A DNA stretch of 64,000 bases, taken from NCBI RefSeq assembly GCF_000280905.1, contig NZ_ALAP01000078.1, positions 124,001 through 188,000 of the forward strand, written 5' to 3'. The stretch is from Streptomyces sp. AA1529 (GTDB lineage: Bacteria > Actinomycetota > Actinomycetes > Streptomycetales > Streptomycetaceae). This document shows positions 42,582 through 54,849 of this stretch, piece after piece (within the stretch, counting starts at the first letter, position 1; every line of letters begins with the position of its first letter). The notes under the pieces are model-generated. The model did no database searches. It was not told the origin of the DNA and saw only the letters and a program-made list of their open reading frames with translations. Both the position numbers and the translations under genes were made by a program.

Positions 42582-45317
42582 TCAGTGCGCCGCCGACTCC
42601 CAGTCCAGGCCGACGCCCACCGACACGTCCAGCGGCGCCCGCAGGGAGACCGCCGTCGACATCTCGGAACGCACCAGTTCCTCGACCCGCTCCCGCTCTC
42701 CCGGGGCGATCTCCAGCACGATCTCGTCGTGCACCTGGAGCAGCATCCGGGAGCGCAGCCCGGCCGCCCGCAGCGCCGCGTCGACCTTGAGCATGGCGAC
42801 CTTGACGATGTCGGCCGCCGTGCCCTGGATCGGGGCGTTGAGCGCCATCCGCTCGGCCATCTCGCGGCGCTGCCGGTGGTCGCTGGTCAGATCGGGCAGA
42901 TAGCGGCGGCGCCCCATGATCGTGTGGGTGTAGCCGGTGGCGCGGGCCTCCTCGACCGTACGGTGCAGATAGTCCCGCACCCCGCCGAAGCGCTCGAAGT
43001 AGGTGTCCATCAGCTTCCGCGCCTCGTCGGGGGTGATGCCGAGCTGCTGCGAGAGCCCGAAAGCGGACAGTCCGTACGCCAGCCCGTAGGACATCGCCTT
43101 GATCTTGCGGCGCATCTCCGCGTCCACGCCGCTCTTCTCGACGCCGAACACCTGCGCCGCGACCGTGGTGTGCAGGTCCTCGCCGGAGGTGAACGCCTCG
43201 ATCAGCCCGGCGTCCTCCGAGAGATGGGCCATCACCCGCAGTTCGATCTGGCTGTAGTCGGCCGTCATCAGCGACTCGAACTCCTCGCCGACCCGGAAGC
43301 CGCGGCGGATGGCGCGGCCCTCGTCCGTGCGGACGGGGATGTTCTGCAGGTTCGGTTCGGTCGAGGAGAGCCGGCCGGTGGCGGCGACCGTCTGGTTGAA
43401 CGTGGTGTGGATGCGGCCGTCGGGCGCGATCGTCTTGATCAGTCCCTCGACCGTGGTGCGCAGCTTCTGCTGCTCGCGGTAGCGCAGCATGATGACCGGC
43501 AGCTCGTGCTCGGTCTGGGTGGCCAGCCAGGCCAGCGCGTCCGCGTCGGTGGTCCAGCCCGTCTTCGTCTTCTTCGTCTTGGGCAGCCCCAGCTCGCCGA
43601 AGAGGACCTCCTGGAGCTGCTTGGGCGAGCCCAGGTTGAACTCGCGGCCCACCGAGGCATGCGCCTCCTCGACGGCCTGCTGCACGGCCCCGGCGAACTG
43701 CTGCTCCAGGCCCGTGAACCACTCCCGGTTCGCCGCGATACCGGCCCGCTCCATCCCGGCCAGCAGCTCGGACGTCGGCAGCTCCAGCTCCCGCAGCATG
43801 TCGGCGGCGCCCACCTGCTCCAGCCGCTCCTCGAAGGCGCTGCCCAGGTCGTGCACCGTGCGGGCCTCGACCATCAGGGCCTGCGCCTCGGCCTGCTCGT
43901 CCACCCCGAGCGTGAGCTGCCCGTCGGCCTCGGCCGCCGGGCCCAGCTCGCGGCCCAGGTACTCCACCGACAGCGCGTCCAGCGCGAAGGAGCGGCGGCC
44001 CGGCTTGTCCAGGTAGGCGGCGAGCGCGGTGTCCATCCATACGCCGTCCACCCGCCAGCCGTGGTCGGCGAAGACCCGGATCAGCGCCTTGGCGTCGTGC
44101 ATGATCTTGCGGCGGTCCGGGTCGGACAGCCAGTCGGCGAACGCCCGCTCGTCCTCCTCCGGCAGTTCGGCCGGGTCGAACCACAGAGCCGGGCCGGTGC
44201 CGGTGGCCAGCGCGACCTCGCTGACACTGCCGGTGCCCTGCTTCCACACGTCGACCGTGGCGACACCGAGGGCGGCCGTGCCGTGCTGCTCCAGCCAGGG
44301 CGCGAGCGCACCGGCCGCGGCGACCGTCCCCTCCACCTCGACGCCCTCCGCGGGCGCGGGCTCCTCGGTCTGCGCGGCAGCCGGGTCCACCGCGAAGAGG
44401 CGGTCGCGGAAGTTCTGGTGGCGGAACTCCAGGGTGTCCAGGATGACGGCGAGTGCGTCGCGGTCGTAGGGCGCTCGGGCCAGGTCCTCCGGCGCGTCGG
44501 GCAGCTCCACGTCCCGCACCAGCTCGGTGAGCCTGCGGTTGAGCAGCACCGACTCCAGGTGGGACCGCAGGTTCTCGCCCGCCTTGCCCTTGACCTCGCC
44601 CGCCCGTTCGGCCAGCTCGGCCAGCGAGCCGAACTGGGTGATCCACTTGGTGGCCGTCTTCTCCCCGACCCCGGGGATGCCCGGCAGGTTGTCCGAGGGG
44701 TCGCCGCGCAGCGCGGCGAAGTCCGGGTACTGCGCCGGGGACAGGCCGTACTTCTCCTGCACCTTCTCCGGGGTGTAGCGGGTCAGTTCCGAGACGCCCT
44801 TGGTCGGGTAGAGCACCGTGACGTCGTCGCTGACGAGCTGGAAGGTGTCCCGGTCGCCGGTGACGATGGACACTTTGAAGCCCTCGGCCTCGGCCCGGGT
44901 GGCGAGCGTGGCGATCACGTCGTCCGCCTCGAAGCCGTCGACCGCGTAGCGGCGCACCCGCATGGTGTCGAGCAGCTCGCCGATCAGCTCCACCTGGCCC
45001 TTGAACTCGTCCGGGCTCTTGGACCTGTTCGCCTTGTACTCCGAGAACTCCTCGGAGCGCCAGGTCTTGCGGGAGACGTCGAAGGCGACGGCGAAGTGCG
45101 TGGGCGCCTCGTCACGCAGGGTGTTGGCCAGCATCGAGACGAAGCCGTAGATCGCGTTGGTGGGCTGCCCCGAAGTGGTGTTGAAATTCTCCGCCGGGAG
45201 TGCGAAGAACGCCCGATATGCGAGGGAATGCCCGTCCATGAGCATAAGCCGGGGCTGCGCCCCGCCGCTCTGCCGAGGGTTTGCTTCTGGTGCCGTCTTC
45301 GATGCCTTCTTAGCCAC
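42582..45317 (-). CDS. polA: DNA polymerase I
   Basis: 911 residues. The N-terminal 5'-3' exonuclease/FEN domain (LMLMDGHSLAYRAFFALPAENF; VSIVTGDRDTFQLVSDDVTVLYPTKGV; GDPSDNLPGIPGVGEKTA) is followed by a 3'-5' exonuclease-like domain and the family A polymerase domain (LMTADYSQIELRVMAHLS, motif A; the O-helix region RRKIKAMSYGLAYGLSAFGLS; LLQVHDEIVLEI, motif C). The middle domain lacks the DxE of proofreading (it reads LGVATVDVW), as in other actinobacterial PolA, so proofreading is probably absent. The GTG at 45317 has GGGAGGA ten bases upstream. It fills excision-repair gaps and replaces RNA primers. Confidence 0.98.
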   Translation of the reverse strand: MAKKASKTAPEANPRQSGGAQPRLMLMDGHSLAYRAFFALPAENFNTTSGQPTNAIYGFVSMLANTLRDEAPTHFAVAFDVSRKTWRSEEFSEYKANRSKSPDEFKGQVELIGELLDTMRVRRYAVDGFEADDVIATLATRAEAEGFKVSIVTGDRDTFQLVSDDVTVLYPTKGVSELTRYTPEKVQEKYGLSPAQYPDFAALRGDPSDNLPGIPGVGEKTATKWITQFGSLAELAERAGEVKGKAGENLRSHLESVLLNRRLTELVRDVELPDAPEDLARAPYDRDALAVILDTLEFRHQNFRDRLFAVDPAAAQTEEPAPAEGVEVEGTVAAAGALAPWLEQHGTAALGVATVDVWKQGTGSVSEVALATGTGPALWFDPAELPEEDERAFADWLSDPDRRKIMHDAKALIRVFADHGWRVDGVWMDTALAAYLDKPGRRSFALDALSVEYLGRELGPAAEADGQLTLGVDEQAEAQALMVEARTVHDLGSAFEERLEQVGAADMLRELELPTSELLAGMERAGIAANREWFTGLEQQFAGAVQQAVEEAHASVGREFNLGSPKQLQEVLFGELGLPKTKKTKTGWTTDADALAWLATQTEHELPVIMLRYREQQKLRTTVEGLIKTIAPDGRIHTTFNQTVAATGRLSSTEPNLQNIPVRTDEGRAIRRGFRVGEEFESLMTADYSQIELRVMAHLSEDAGLIEAFTSGEDLHTTVAAQVFGVEKSGVDAEMRRKIKAMSYGLAYGLSAFGLSQQLGITPDEARKLMDTYFERFGGVRDYLHRTVEEARATGYTHTIMGRRRYLPDLTSDHRQRREMAERMALNAPIQGTAADIVKVAMLKVDAALRAAGLRSRMLLQVHDEIVLEIAPGERERVEELVRSEMSTAVSLRAPLDVSVGVGLDWESAAH

Positions 45318-45503
45318 GGTGCCGATCCTCCCATGCGGGTCCGACAATCGCCGGACACGGCGCCGTGAGGCGCCGCGGGACGGGGGCGCGTGAGGCACCG
45401 CGGGACGGGGGGCAGGGCCGGACCCAGCCAGGGCACGGGGTGCGGGCCGGCCGCCGCGCCGCGGGGCTGCCCACGGCGGCCGATGAGTGGCACCATCCGG
45501 GGT

Positions 45504-47786
<2,283 letters not shown>

Positions 47787-47865
47787 CGCCCGCGCGGGCA
47801 TAGGCTCGGATCGGCCGGTCGGAGACGGAGCACCGGCGGACGACGGAGGATCGGAGCAGCGGCAC

Positions 47866-48318
47866 ATGGGCGAGCAGACCACCACCGAGTTCCCCCAGGA
47901 GATCCTGGACCAGTGGAAGGGATCGGGGGTCGACCTGCCCGCGCTGTTCTCGGCCGGGAAGCTGGGCGAGCGGATGGGGCTGCGGATCCTGCACGCGGCC
48001 CCCGAGCGGGTGGTGGGCACGCTGCCGGTCGAGGGCAACACCCAGCCCTACGGGCTGCTGCACGGCGGCGCCTCGGCCGTGCTCGCCGAGACGCTCGGCT
48101 CGGTGGGAGCGATGCTGCACGGCGGACCGGGCAAGGCCGCCGTCGGGGTGGACCTCAACTGCACCCACCACCGCGGGCCGCGCTCGGGCCTGGTGACCGG
48201 GGTGGCCACCCCGGCGCACCGGGGACGGACGATGACCAGCTACGAGATCGTCGTCACCGACGAGCAGGACCGGCGGGTGTGCTCGGCACGCCTGACCTGC
48301 CTGCTGCGTGACGCGTAG
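47866..48318 (+). CDS. PaaI-type hotdog thioesterase
   Basis: 150 residues with a single hotdog fold. The core motif is NTQPYGLLHGGASAVLAETLGSVGA (HGG with following Glu), and VGVDLNCTHHRGPRSGLVTGVA gives the substrate-side strand. Members hydrolyse acyl-CoA thioesters (PaaI, EntH, menaquinone DHNA-CoA thioesterase). The substrate cannot be told. It follows the oxidoreductase gene after 79 bp and has CGGAG before the ATG; co-transcription is possible. Confidence 0.9.
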   Translation: MGEQTTTEFPQEILDQWKGSGVDLPALFSAGKLGERMGLRILHAAPERVVGTLPVEGNTQPYGLLHGGASAVLAETLGSVGAMLHGGPGKAAVGVDLNCTHHRGPRSGLVTGVATPAHRGRTMTSYEIVVTDEQDRRVCSARLTCLLRDA

Positions 48319-48477
48319 GGACCACCGCAGCACCCCGGCACCGGGGCCGCATCCGCTCCCCCGGTACGGCGGGGCCGCCGTACCGCCGCCTGCCGATACC
48401 GCCACCCCCGCGCCGCCGGCCGCCGCATCGGCGCCCGCCGGAGCCGGCCGCCCCCGGTGCGGCGGCGCCACCCGGGC

Positions 48478-48492
48478 GTCACATTGCGTGAC
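48478..48492. promoter_or_regulatory. Palindrome GTCAC-ATTGC-GTGAC upstream of livJ
   Basis: A 15-bp inverted repeat with five-base arms, about 400 bp ahead of livJ. With the 14-bp palindrome at 48684-48697 it is one of two inverted repeats in the 573-bp gene-free stretch 48319-48891. I see no gene in this stretch; it probably holds the liv control region. Confidence 0.3.
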
Positions 48493-48683
48493 AAGCAGGC
48501 ACGACAGGGCCCATCGCGTCCCCCGGGGCCCGCCGCACCCGGGCGTGCGCCCGCGCGGCCCGTACGGTATCCGGACCCGCCGCGCGGCCCCGGCCGGCGA
48601 AGCGCCGGACCAACTGCGGCTTCCGGCCGCGCAACATGTCCGCCATCCGCCCGTCACACCGGGCGGCCCGCGGAGGAGCGGCC

Positions 48684-48697
48684 ACCGGTCGACCGGT
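48684..48697. promoter_or_regulatory. Palindrome ACCGGTCGACCGGT upstream of livJ
   Basis: A perfect 14-bp palindrome about 70 bp ahead of the candidate -10 TAGAGT at 48767-48772. The position suits an operator or activator site for the liv operon. The binding protein is unknown. Confidence 0.4.
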
Positions 48698-48766
48698 TCC
48701 GTGACGGTCATAACAAGAAAGTCACATCCTGGATCCGCCCTCTGCCCGGCGGCACCGGCAGCGCCA

Positions 48767-48772
48767 TAGAGT
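48767..48772 (+). promoter_or_regulatory. Candidate -10 hexamer TAGAGT for the liv operon
   Basis: TAGAGT within GCCATAGAGTCACC, about 120 bp before the livJ start, would give a leader of about 110 nt. No good -35 is seen, so an activator may be needed (inference). Confidence 0.35.
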
Positions 48773-48891
48773 CACCGCCAGTCACGCGCCGCCGGGCGCA
48801 CGACAGCACCGTTCTGTACGACTCGTACGGCCCGGCGCGCGATACGGCCACTCACTCCATGGGGGGCCGCGCCTCGGGGAAAGGACTGATC

Positions 48892-50136
48892 GTGCGTCAC
48901 CGTTCCTTGCTCATACTCACCGCCACCGCCACGGTGGGAGCCCTCACCCTGTCCGCGTGCGGCTCGCGCGACGACAAGAGCGGAGGCAGCGACAGCGGCT
49001 CCAGCACCACCGTCGTCATCGGCGTCGACGCCCCGCTCACCGGCGACCTGTCCGCACTGGGGCAGGGCATCAAGAACTCCAGCGACCTCGCGGTCAAAAC
49101 CGCCAACAAGAACAACGAGGTCAAGGGCGTCACCTTCAAACTGGAGGCGCTGGACGACCAGGCCCAGGCCGGAACCGGCCAGCAGAACGCCACCAAACTG
49201 GTGGGCAACGACGAGGTCGTCGGGGTGGTCGGCCCCCTCAACTCGCACGTCGGCCAGTCCATGCAGAAGGTCTTCGGCAACGCCGGACTGGTGCAGGTCT
49301 CCCCCGCCAACACGGCCCCCGAGCTCAGCCAGGGCCCCAACTGGCAGAAGGGCGACAAGAAGCGGCTGTTCGACACCTACTTCCGCACCTCCACCACCGA
49401 CGCCGTACAGGGCCCGTACGCCGCCCAGTACCTGTTCGACAAGCGGAAGCTGAAGAAGGCGTACATCATCGACGACAAGAAGACCTACGGCGCCGGACTG
49501 GCCGGCACCTTCACCGACGAGTTCAAGAAGCTCGGCGGCAAGGTCGTGGGCACCGACCACATCAACCCCGACGACCGGGACTTCTCCGCCGTCGCCACCA
49601 AGGTCGCCAAGTCCAAGGCCGACTTCGTCTACTACGGCGGCGAGTACCCGGCAGGCGCCCCGCTCAGCGCACAGATCACCAAGGCCGGCTCCGACGCGCC
49701 GGTCGTCGGCGGTGACGCGCTCTACAGCGAGGAGTACATCAAGCTCGGCAAGAAGAACGTCGACGGCGACCTGGCCACCTCCGTCGGAGCACCGCTGGAG
49801 ACCCTCGACACCGCCAAGACGTTCATGAAGAACTACCGGGCCGCCGACTACAAGCTGCCCTACGAGGCCTACGGCGGCTACGCCTACGACAGCACCTGGG
49901 CGATCATCCAGGCGGTCAAGGCCGTGGCGGAGAAGAACGACGGCAAACTGCCCGGCTCCATGGACGACACCCGCAAGCAGATCACCGAGGCCATGCAGGA
50001 CGTCCGGTTCAAGGGCGTCACCGGAGACGTCGCCTTCGACGAGTACGGCGACACCACCAACAAGCAGCTCTCCGTCTACGAGGTCAAGGGCGGCAAGCAC
50101 GAGCCGGTGCGGACCGGCACCTTCGGCGAGGACTGA
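48892..50136 (+). CDS. livJ: Branched-chain amino acid ABC transporter substrate-binding lipoprotein
   Basis: 414 residues. A lipoprotein signal (LLILTATATVGALTLSACGS) anchors it outside the membrane. The type I periplasmic binding fold (Peripla_BP_6) is clear: VVIGVDAPLTGDLSALGQGIKNSSDLAVKTAN at the start of lobe 1, GVVGPLNSHVGQSMQKVFGNAGLVQVSPANTAPELS (ligand-binding serines), and FVYYGGEYPAGAPLSAQITKAG in lobe 2. It captures leucine, isoleucine, valine or similar. The GTG at 48892 has AAAGGA six bases upstream. It leads livH-livM-livG-livF. Confidence 0.95.
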   Translation: MRHRSLLILTATATVGALTLSACGSRDDKSGGSDSGSSTTVVIGVDAPLTGDLSALGQGIKNSSDLAVKTANKNNEVKGVTFKLEALDDQAQAGTGQQNATKLVGNDEVVGVVGPLNSHVGQSMQKVFGNAGLVQVSPANTAPELSQGPNWQKGDKKRLFDTYFRTSTTDAVQGPYAAQYLFDKRKLKKAYIIDDKKTYGAGLAGTFTDEFKKLGGKVVGTDHINPDDRDFSAVATKVAKSKADFVYYGGEYPAGAPLSAQITKAGSDAPVVGGDALYSEEYIKLGKKNVDGDLATSVGAPLETLDTAKTFMKNYRAADYKLPYEAYGGYAYDSTWAIIQAVKAVAEKNDGKLPGSMDDTRKQITEAMQDVRFKGVTGDVAFDEYGDTTNKQLSVYEVKGGKHEPVRTGTFGED

Positions 50137-50230
50137 CCCGCACACCACTGCCCCAGTCGGTACCGCACGGCTGCGCGGGGGCGCCCGACGCGCCCCCGCG
50201 CAGCCGTATCTGACCCCTCAAGGAGTCCCG

Positions 50231-51160
50231 GTGCAAGATCTGCCGGATCAGCTGGCGAACGGACTCGCACTCGGCGCGCTGTACGGCCTCATCGCGATCG
50301 GGTACACGATGGTCTACGGCATCGTCCAGCTCATCAACTTCGCCCACGGCGAGATATTCATGATCGGCGGCTTCGGCGCGCTGACCGCCCACCTGTGGCT
50401 GCCCGCCGGCACCGGCATGGCCGTCGCCCTCCCCCTGATGATCCTCCTCGGCGTCGTGTGCGCCGTCCTCGTCGCCGTCGGCGCCGAACGCTTCGCCTAC
50501 CGGCCGCTGCGCGGCGGACCCCGGCTCTCGCCGCTGATCACCGCGATCGGGCTGTCCCTCGCACTCCAGCAGGCCGTCTGGGCCTTCTACCCCGAGGCCA
50601 AGAAGGCCCGCCCCTTCCCGCAACTCGGCGGCGGCGACCTCGACCTGGGCTTCGTCGCCCTCTCCCGCGAAGACCTGTTCATCTTCGTCGCCGCACCCGT
50701 GTGCATGCTCGCGCTCGGCCTGTTCGTGGCCAAGACCCGCACCGGACGCGCCATGCAGGCCACCTCGCAGGACCCCGACACCGCCAAACTGATGGGCGTC
50801 AACACCGACCGCATCATCGTGATGGCCTTCGCCATCGGAGCCGCCTTCGCCGCCGTCGCCGCCATCGCCCAGGGCTTCAAGACCGGGGAGGTCAACTTCC
50901 GGATGGGCTTCATCGCCGGACTCAAGGCGTTCACCGCCGCCGTCCTCGGCGGCATCGGCAACATCTACGGCGCCATGGTCGGCGGCCTCGTCCTCGGCGT
51001 CGGCGAAGCCATGGCCACCGCCTACATCGGCGACATCCCCGGACTCGAACAGTTCGGCGGCGGCTCCTGGAAGGACGTATGGGCGTTCATCCTGCTCATC
51101 CTCGTCCTCCTCGTACGACCCCAAGGAATCCTCGGCGAACGCCTCGCGGATCGGGCGTGA
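50231..51160 (+). CDS. livH: Branched-chain amino acid ABC permease LivH
   Basis: 309 residues, about eight membrane segments. The LivH signature is present: GALYGLIAIGYTMVYGIVQLINFAHGEIFMIGGF near the N-terminus, GVNTDRIIVMAFAIGAAFAAVAAIAQGF and FIAGLKAFTAAVLGGIGNIYGAMVGGLVLG near the C-terminus. It forms the translocation path with LivM. The GTG start follows AGGAG by five bases, 94 bp after livJ. The end overlaps the livM start (GTGA), so they are coupled. Confidence 0.96.
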   Translation: MQDLPDQLANGLALGALYGLIAIGYTMVYGIVQLINFAHGEIFMIGGFGALTAHLWLPAGTGMAVALPLMILLGVVCAVLVAVGAERFAYRPLRGGPRLSPLITAIGLSLALQQAVWAFYPEAKKARPFPQLGGGDLDLGFVALSREDLFIFVAAPVCMLALGLFVAKTRTGRAMQATSQDPDTAKLMGVNTDRIIVMAFAIGAAFAAVAAIAQGFKTGEVNFRMGFIAGLKAFTAAVLGGIGNIYGAMVGGLVLGVGEAMATAYIGDIPGLEQFGGGSWKDVWAFILLILVLLVRPQGILGERLADRA

Positions 51161-53034
51161 TACCCATGACCACACAGCACACCACGACCCCGGCCCCCGA
51201 CGCGGCAGCCGCCACCACCGCCACCGCGGGCCCACCGCCCCTCCCGCTCAGCCCCGACCCGCACACCAGCCGCACCCGGGGCCGCACCCTCGTCGGCGCC
51301 GGAGCCCTCGCCGCCTTCGCCAGCACCATGCTCCCCTGGACCTGGACCTCCGCGTTCCCCGGCAACCTGACCATCGCGCTGTATCCGGCGGGTCTCCAAC
51401 TCCTCACCCTCACCGCAGCCGTCCTCACCGCGGCCATGCTCCTCGCCACCGCAGGCGTCCCCGGACTGCGCTGGCTCACCCCGGGCGGCAGACACAGCGC
51501 CCTGCTCCTGCTCACCCTCGGCAACCTCGCCGCCACCTGGTACACCGCCGCCGCCATCGCCGTCGAACTCGGCGGCGTCGTCAACTTCGAACCCGGCATG
51601 TGGATCGCCGCCGCCGGCACCCTGCTGGCCGTCGTCGGCGCCCTCGCCCTGCCCACCGACCTGCCCGCCGACCCGCCCGCGGGCGCCGACGCGGACCGGC
51701 CCGCACCCGGCACCCGGCAGGGCGCGCCCTGGCAGCGGCTGCGCCGGGCCGTCGCCGCACCCCCGCCGGGACCGGCAGCGCCCCTGCCCGGCTGGGCCGA
51801 GATCCTGGTGATCTGCGCCGCCTGCGCCGCCGGCCTCTACGTCTTCGCCTACGGCATCGAGGCCGAAGGCGGCCCGCCGTTCATCGGCTTCCTGATCCTG
51901 GCCGCCTTCGCCTTCCCCGCACTCGCCCGGGCCGGGCTGCCCCGGCGGCTCTCCGCGCTGACCGTCGCACACCGCACCGTCACCCTGGCCGCCACCTTCG
52001 CCGCCGCACTCCTCTTCCCGATCACCCAGAGCAACGAGGCGTACACCAACATCGCCGTCAGCGTGCTGATCTTCGCGACCGTCGCACTCGGCCTGAACAT
52101 GGTCGTCGGCCTCGCCGGCATCCTCGACCTGGGCTACGTCGCGTTCCTCGGCGTCGGCGCCTACACCGCGGCCCTGGTCTCCGGAGCCGAGACCTCCTCC
52201 CTCGGCATCCACGTACCGTTCTGGGCCGCCGTCCTCATCGGCGCCGCCGTCGCCCTCGTCTTCGGACTCCTCATCGGCTTCCCCTCACTGCGCCTGCACG
52301 GCGACTACCTCGCCATCGTCACCCTCGGCTTCGGAGAGATCTTCCGCATCTCCGTACAGAACCTCGACGGCGACTCCGGCCCCAACATCACCAACGGACC
52401 CAACGGCATCCCCAACATCCCCGACCTGAAGATCTTCGGATTCGACCTCGGACAGCCGCACACCGTCCTCGGCTTCGAACTCGGCCGCTTCGGCAACTAC
52501 TACCTGCTGATGCTGCTGTTCACCGCGATCGTCGTGACCGTCTTCCGGCGCTCCGACAACTCCCGCATCGGACGGGCCTGGATCGCCATCCGCGAGGACG
52601 AGACCGCGGCCCGCGCCATGGGCGTCAACGCCTTCCGGCTCAAGCTCATGGCCTTCGCCCTCGGCGCCACCCTCGCCGGAATGGCCGGCACCGTCCTGGC
52701 CCACGTCGAGTTCTCCGTCACCCCCGAGTCCTACAAGTTCGTGCACACCGCACCACCCAACTCCGCCTTCCTCCTCATCGCCGTCATCCTCGGCGGCATG
52801 GGCACCGTCAGCGGACCCCTCATCGGCGCGGCACTCCTCTACCTCATCCCGGCCAAACTCCAGTTCATGGCCGACTACCAGCTCCTGCTCTTCGGCATCG
52901 CACTCGTCCTGCTGATGCGCTTCCGGCCCGAGGGCCTGATCGCCGACCGCCGCAAGCAGCTCGAGTTCCACGAGCCGGAACAGCCCAGCACCCCCACGCC
53001 AGCGGCCCTTGGCCTCGGCAAGACGGAGGCGTGA
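51157..53034 (+). CDS. livM: Branched-chain amino acid ABC permease LivM with long N-terminal extension
   Basis: 625 residues. The canonical LivM permease is the C-terminal ~340 residues: ALGLNMVVGLAGILDLGYVAFLGVGAYTAAL, LHGDYLAIVTLGFGEIFRISVQNLDGDSGPNITNGPNGI and AILGGMGTVSGPLIGAAL-like end. The N-terminal ~280 residues are extra: about six additional hydrophobic segments with a Pro-rich cytosolic loop (DLPADPPAGADADRPAPGTRQG). Similar long forms are known in Streptomyces. The start GTG at 51157 overlaps the livH stop by 4 bp; ATG at 51166 is an alternative. Confidence 0.93.
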   Translation: MIPMTTQHTTTPAPDAAAATTATAGPPPLPLSPDPHTSRTRGRTLVGAGALAAFASTMLPWTWTSAFPGNLTIALYPAGLQLLTLTAAVLTAAMLLATAGVPGLRWLTPGGRHSALLLLTLGNLAATWYTAAAIAVELGGVVNFEPGMWIAAAGTLLAVVGALALPTDLPADPPAGADADRPAPGTRQGAPWQRLRRAVAAPPPGPAAPLPGWAEILVICAACAAGLYVFAYGIEAEGGPPFIGFLILAAFAFPALARAGLPRRLSALTVAHRTVTLAATFAAALLFPITQSNEAYTNIAVSVLIFATVALGLNMVVGLAGILDLGYVAFLGVGAYTAALVSGAETSSLGIHVPFWAAVLIGAAVALVFGLLIGFPSLRLHGDYLAIVTLGFGEIFRISVQNLDGDSGPNITNGPNGIPNIPDLKIFGFDLGQPHTVLGFELGRFGNYYLLMLLFTAIVVTVFRRSDNSRIGRAWIAIREDETAARAMGVNAFRLKLMAFALGATLAGMAGTVLAHVEFSVTPESYKFVHTAPPNSAFLLIAVILGGMGTVSGPLIGAALLYLIPAKLQFMADYQLLLFGIALVLLMRFRPEGLIADRRKQLEFHEPEQPSTPTPAALGLGKTEA

Positions 53035-53040
53035 GACGAG

Positions 53041-54083
53041 ATGACCACCACGACCACCACGCCCGGCGCCCCGCCCCCCGGCACCGGCAGCGGCCGCGCC
53101 GTGCTCGACGCCTCCGGCGTCACCATGCGGTTCGGCGGCCTCACCGCCGTGCGGGACGTGAACCTCGATGTGCACGCCGGGGAGATCGTCGGCCTCATCG
53201 GGCCCAACGGCGCCGGCAAGACCACCTTCTTCAACTGCCTCACCGGGCTCTACATCCCCACCGAGGGCACCGTCCGCTACCGGGGCACCGTCCTGCCCCA
53301 CCGCTCCCACCTGGTCACCCAGGCAGGCATCGCCCGCACCTTCCAGAACATCCGCCTCTTCGCCAACATGACCGTCCTGGAGAACGTCCTCGTCGGCCGG
53401 CACACCCGCACCCACGAGGGCCTCTTCTCCGCCCTCGTCCGCGGACCCCGCTTCCGCAGAGCCGAACGGGAATCCGAGGAGCGCGCCATGGACCTGCTGC
53501 GCTTCACCGGGCTGGAGGCCAAACGCGAACACCTCGCACGCAACCTCCCCTACGGCGAACAACGCAAACTGGAGATCGCCCGCGCCCTCGCCAGCGAGCC
53601 CGGACTGCTGCTGCTGGACGAGCCCACCGCGGGCATGACCGCCGTCGAGACCACCGCCACCCGCGAACTCGTCCTCGCCATCCGCGAACAGGGCACGGCC
53701 GTACTGGTCATCGAGCACGACATGCGGTTCATCTTCAACCTCTGCGACCGCGTCGCCGTCCTGGTCCGCGGCGAGAAACTCGTCGAAGGCACCCCCGAGA
53801 CCGTGCAGCGCGACGAACGCGTCGTCGCCGCCTACCTCGGCACCCCCTTCGAGGGCGAACCCGGCCAGGCGGAGGCGGCCGAGGTGCAGGCCGCCGAGGA
53901 GGCCGAAGCCGCAGCCCACCGGGACACGGCGGGCGGAGCGGACAGCGGCGACGGGGACGGAGAGGGAGACGGGGACGGGGGCAGCGCGGCGGACGCCGGG
54001 GGCAGCGCGGACCGGGCGGACGCGGCCCCGGACGCGGCGGAGCCCGATCCGGCGGACCGACGTCAGGAAGGACGGACGGACTG

Positions 54084-54084
<1 letters not shown>
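53041..54084 (+). CDS. livG: Branched-chain amino acid ABC ATPase LivG
   Basis: 347 residues. Walker A GLIGPNGAGKTTFFNCLTGL (about 57-76), a LivG-type signature RNLPYGEQRKLEIARALASEP in place of LSGGQ, Walker B LLLLDEPTAGMTAVET and the switch histidine in VLVIEHDMRFIFNLCDRVAVL. Residues about 271-347 form an acidic Ala/Glu/Asp/Gly tail (EGDGDGGSAADAGG...), not needed for ATPase function and absent from most homologues. It follows livM after 6 bp and overlaps livF by one base (TGATG). Confidence 0.95.
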
Positions 54085-54797
<713 letters not shown>

Positions 54798-54809
54798 CCG
54801 CGCACAGCG

Positions 54810-54844
54810 GAGGGGGCGGATCCGGACCGGACCCGCCCCCTCCC
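54810..54844. terminator. Bidirectional terminator hairpin after livF
   Basis: GGAGGGGGCGG (54810-54820) pairs perfectly with CCGCCCCCTCC (54834-54844); the loop itself holds a short TCCGG/CCGGA repeat. It sits between converging livF and the ANTAR regulator, whose stop is at 54850. Confidence 0.75.
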
Positions 54845-54849
54845 GGTGC

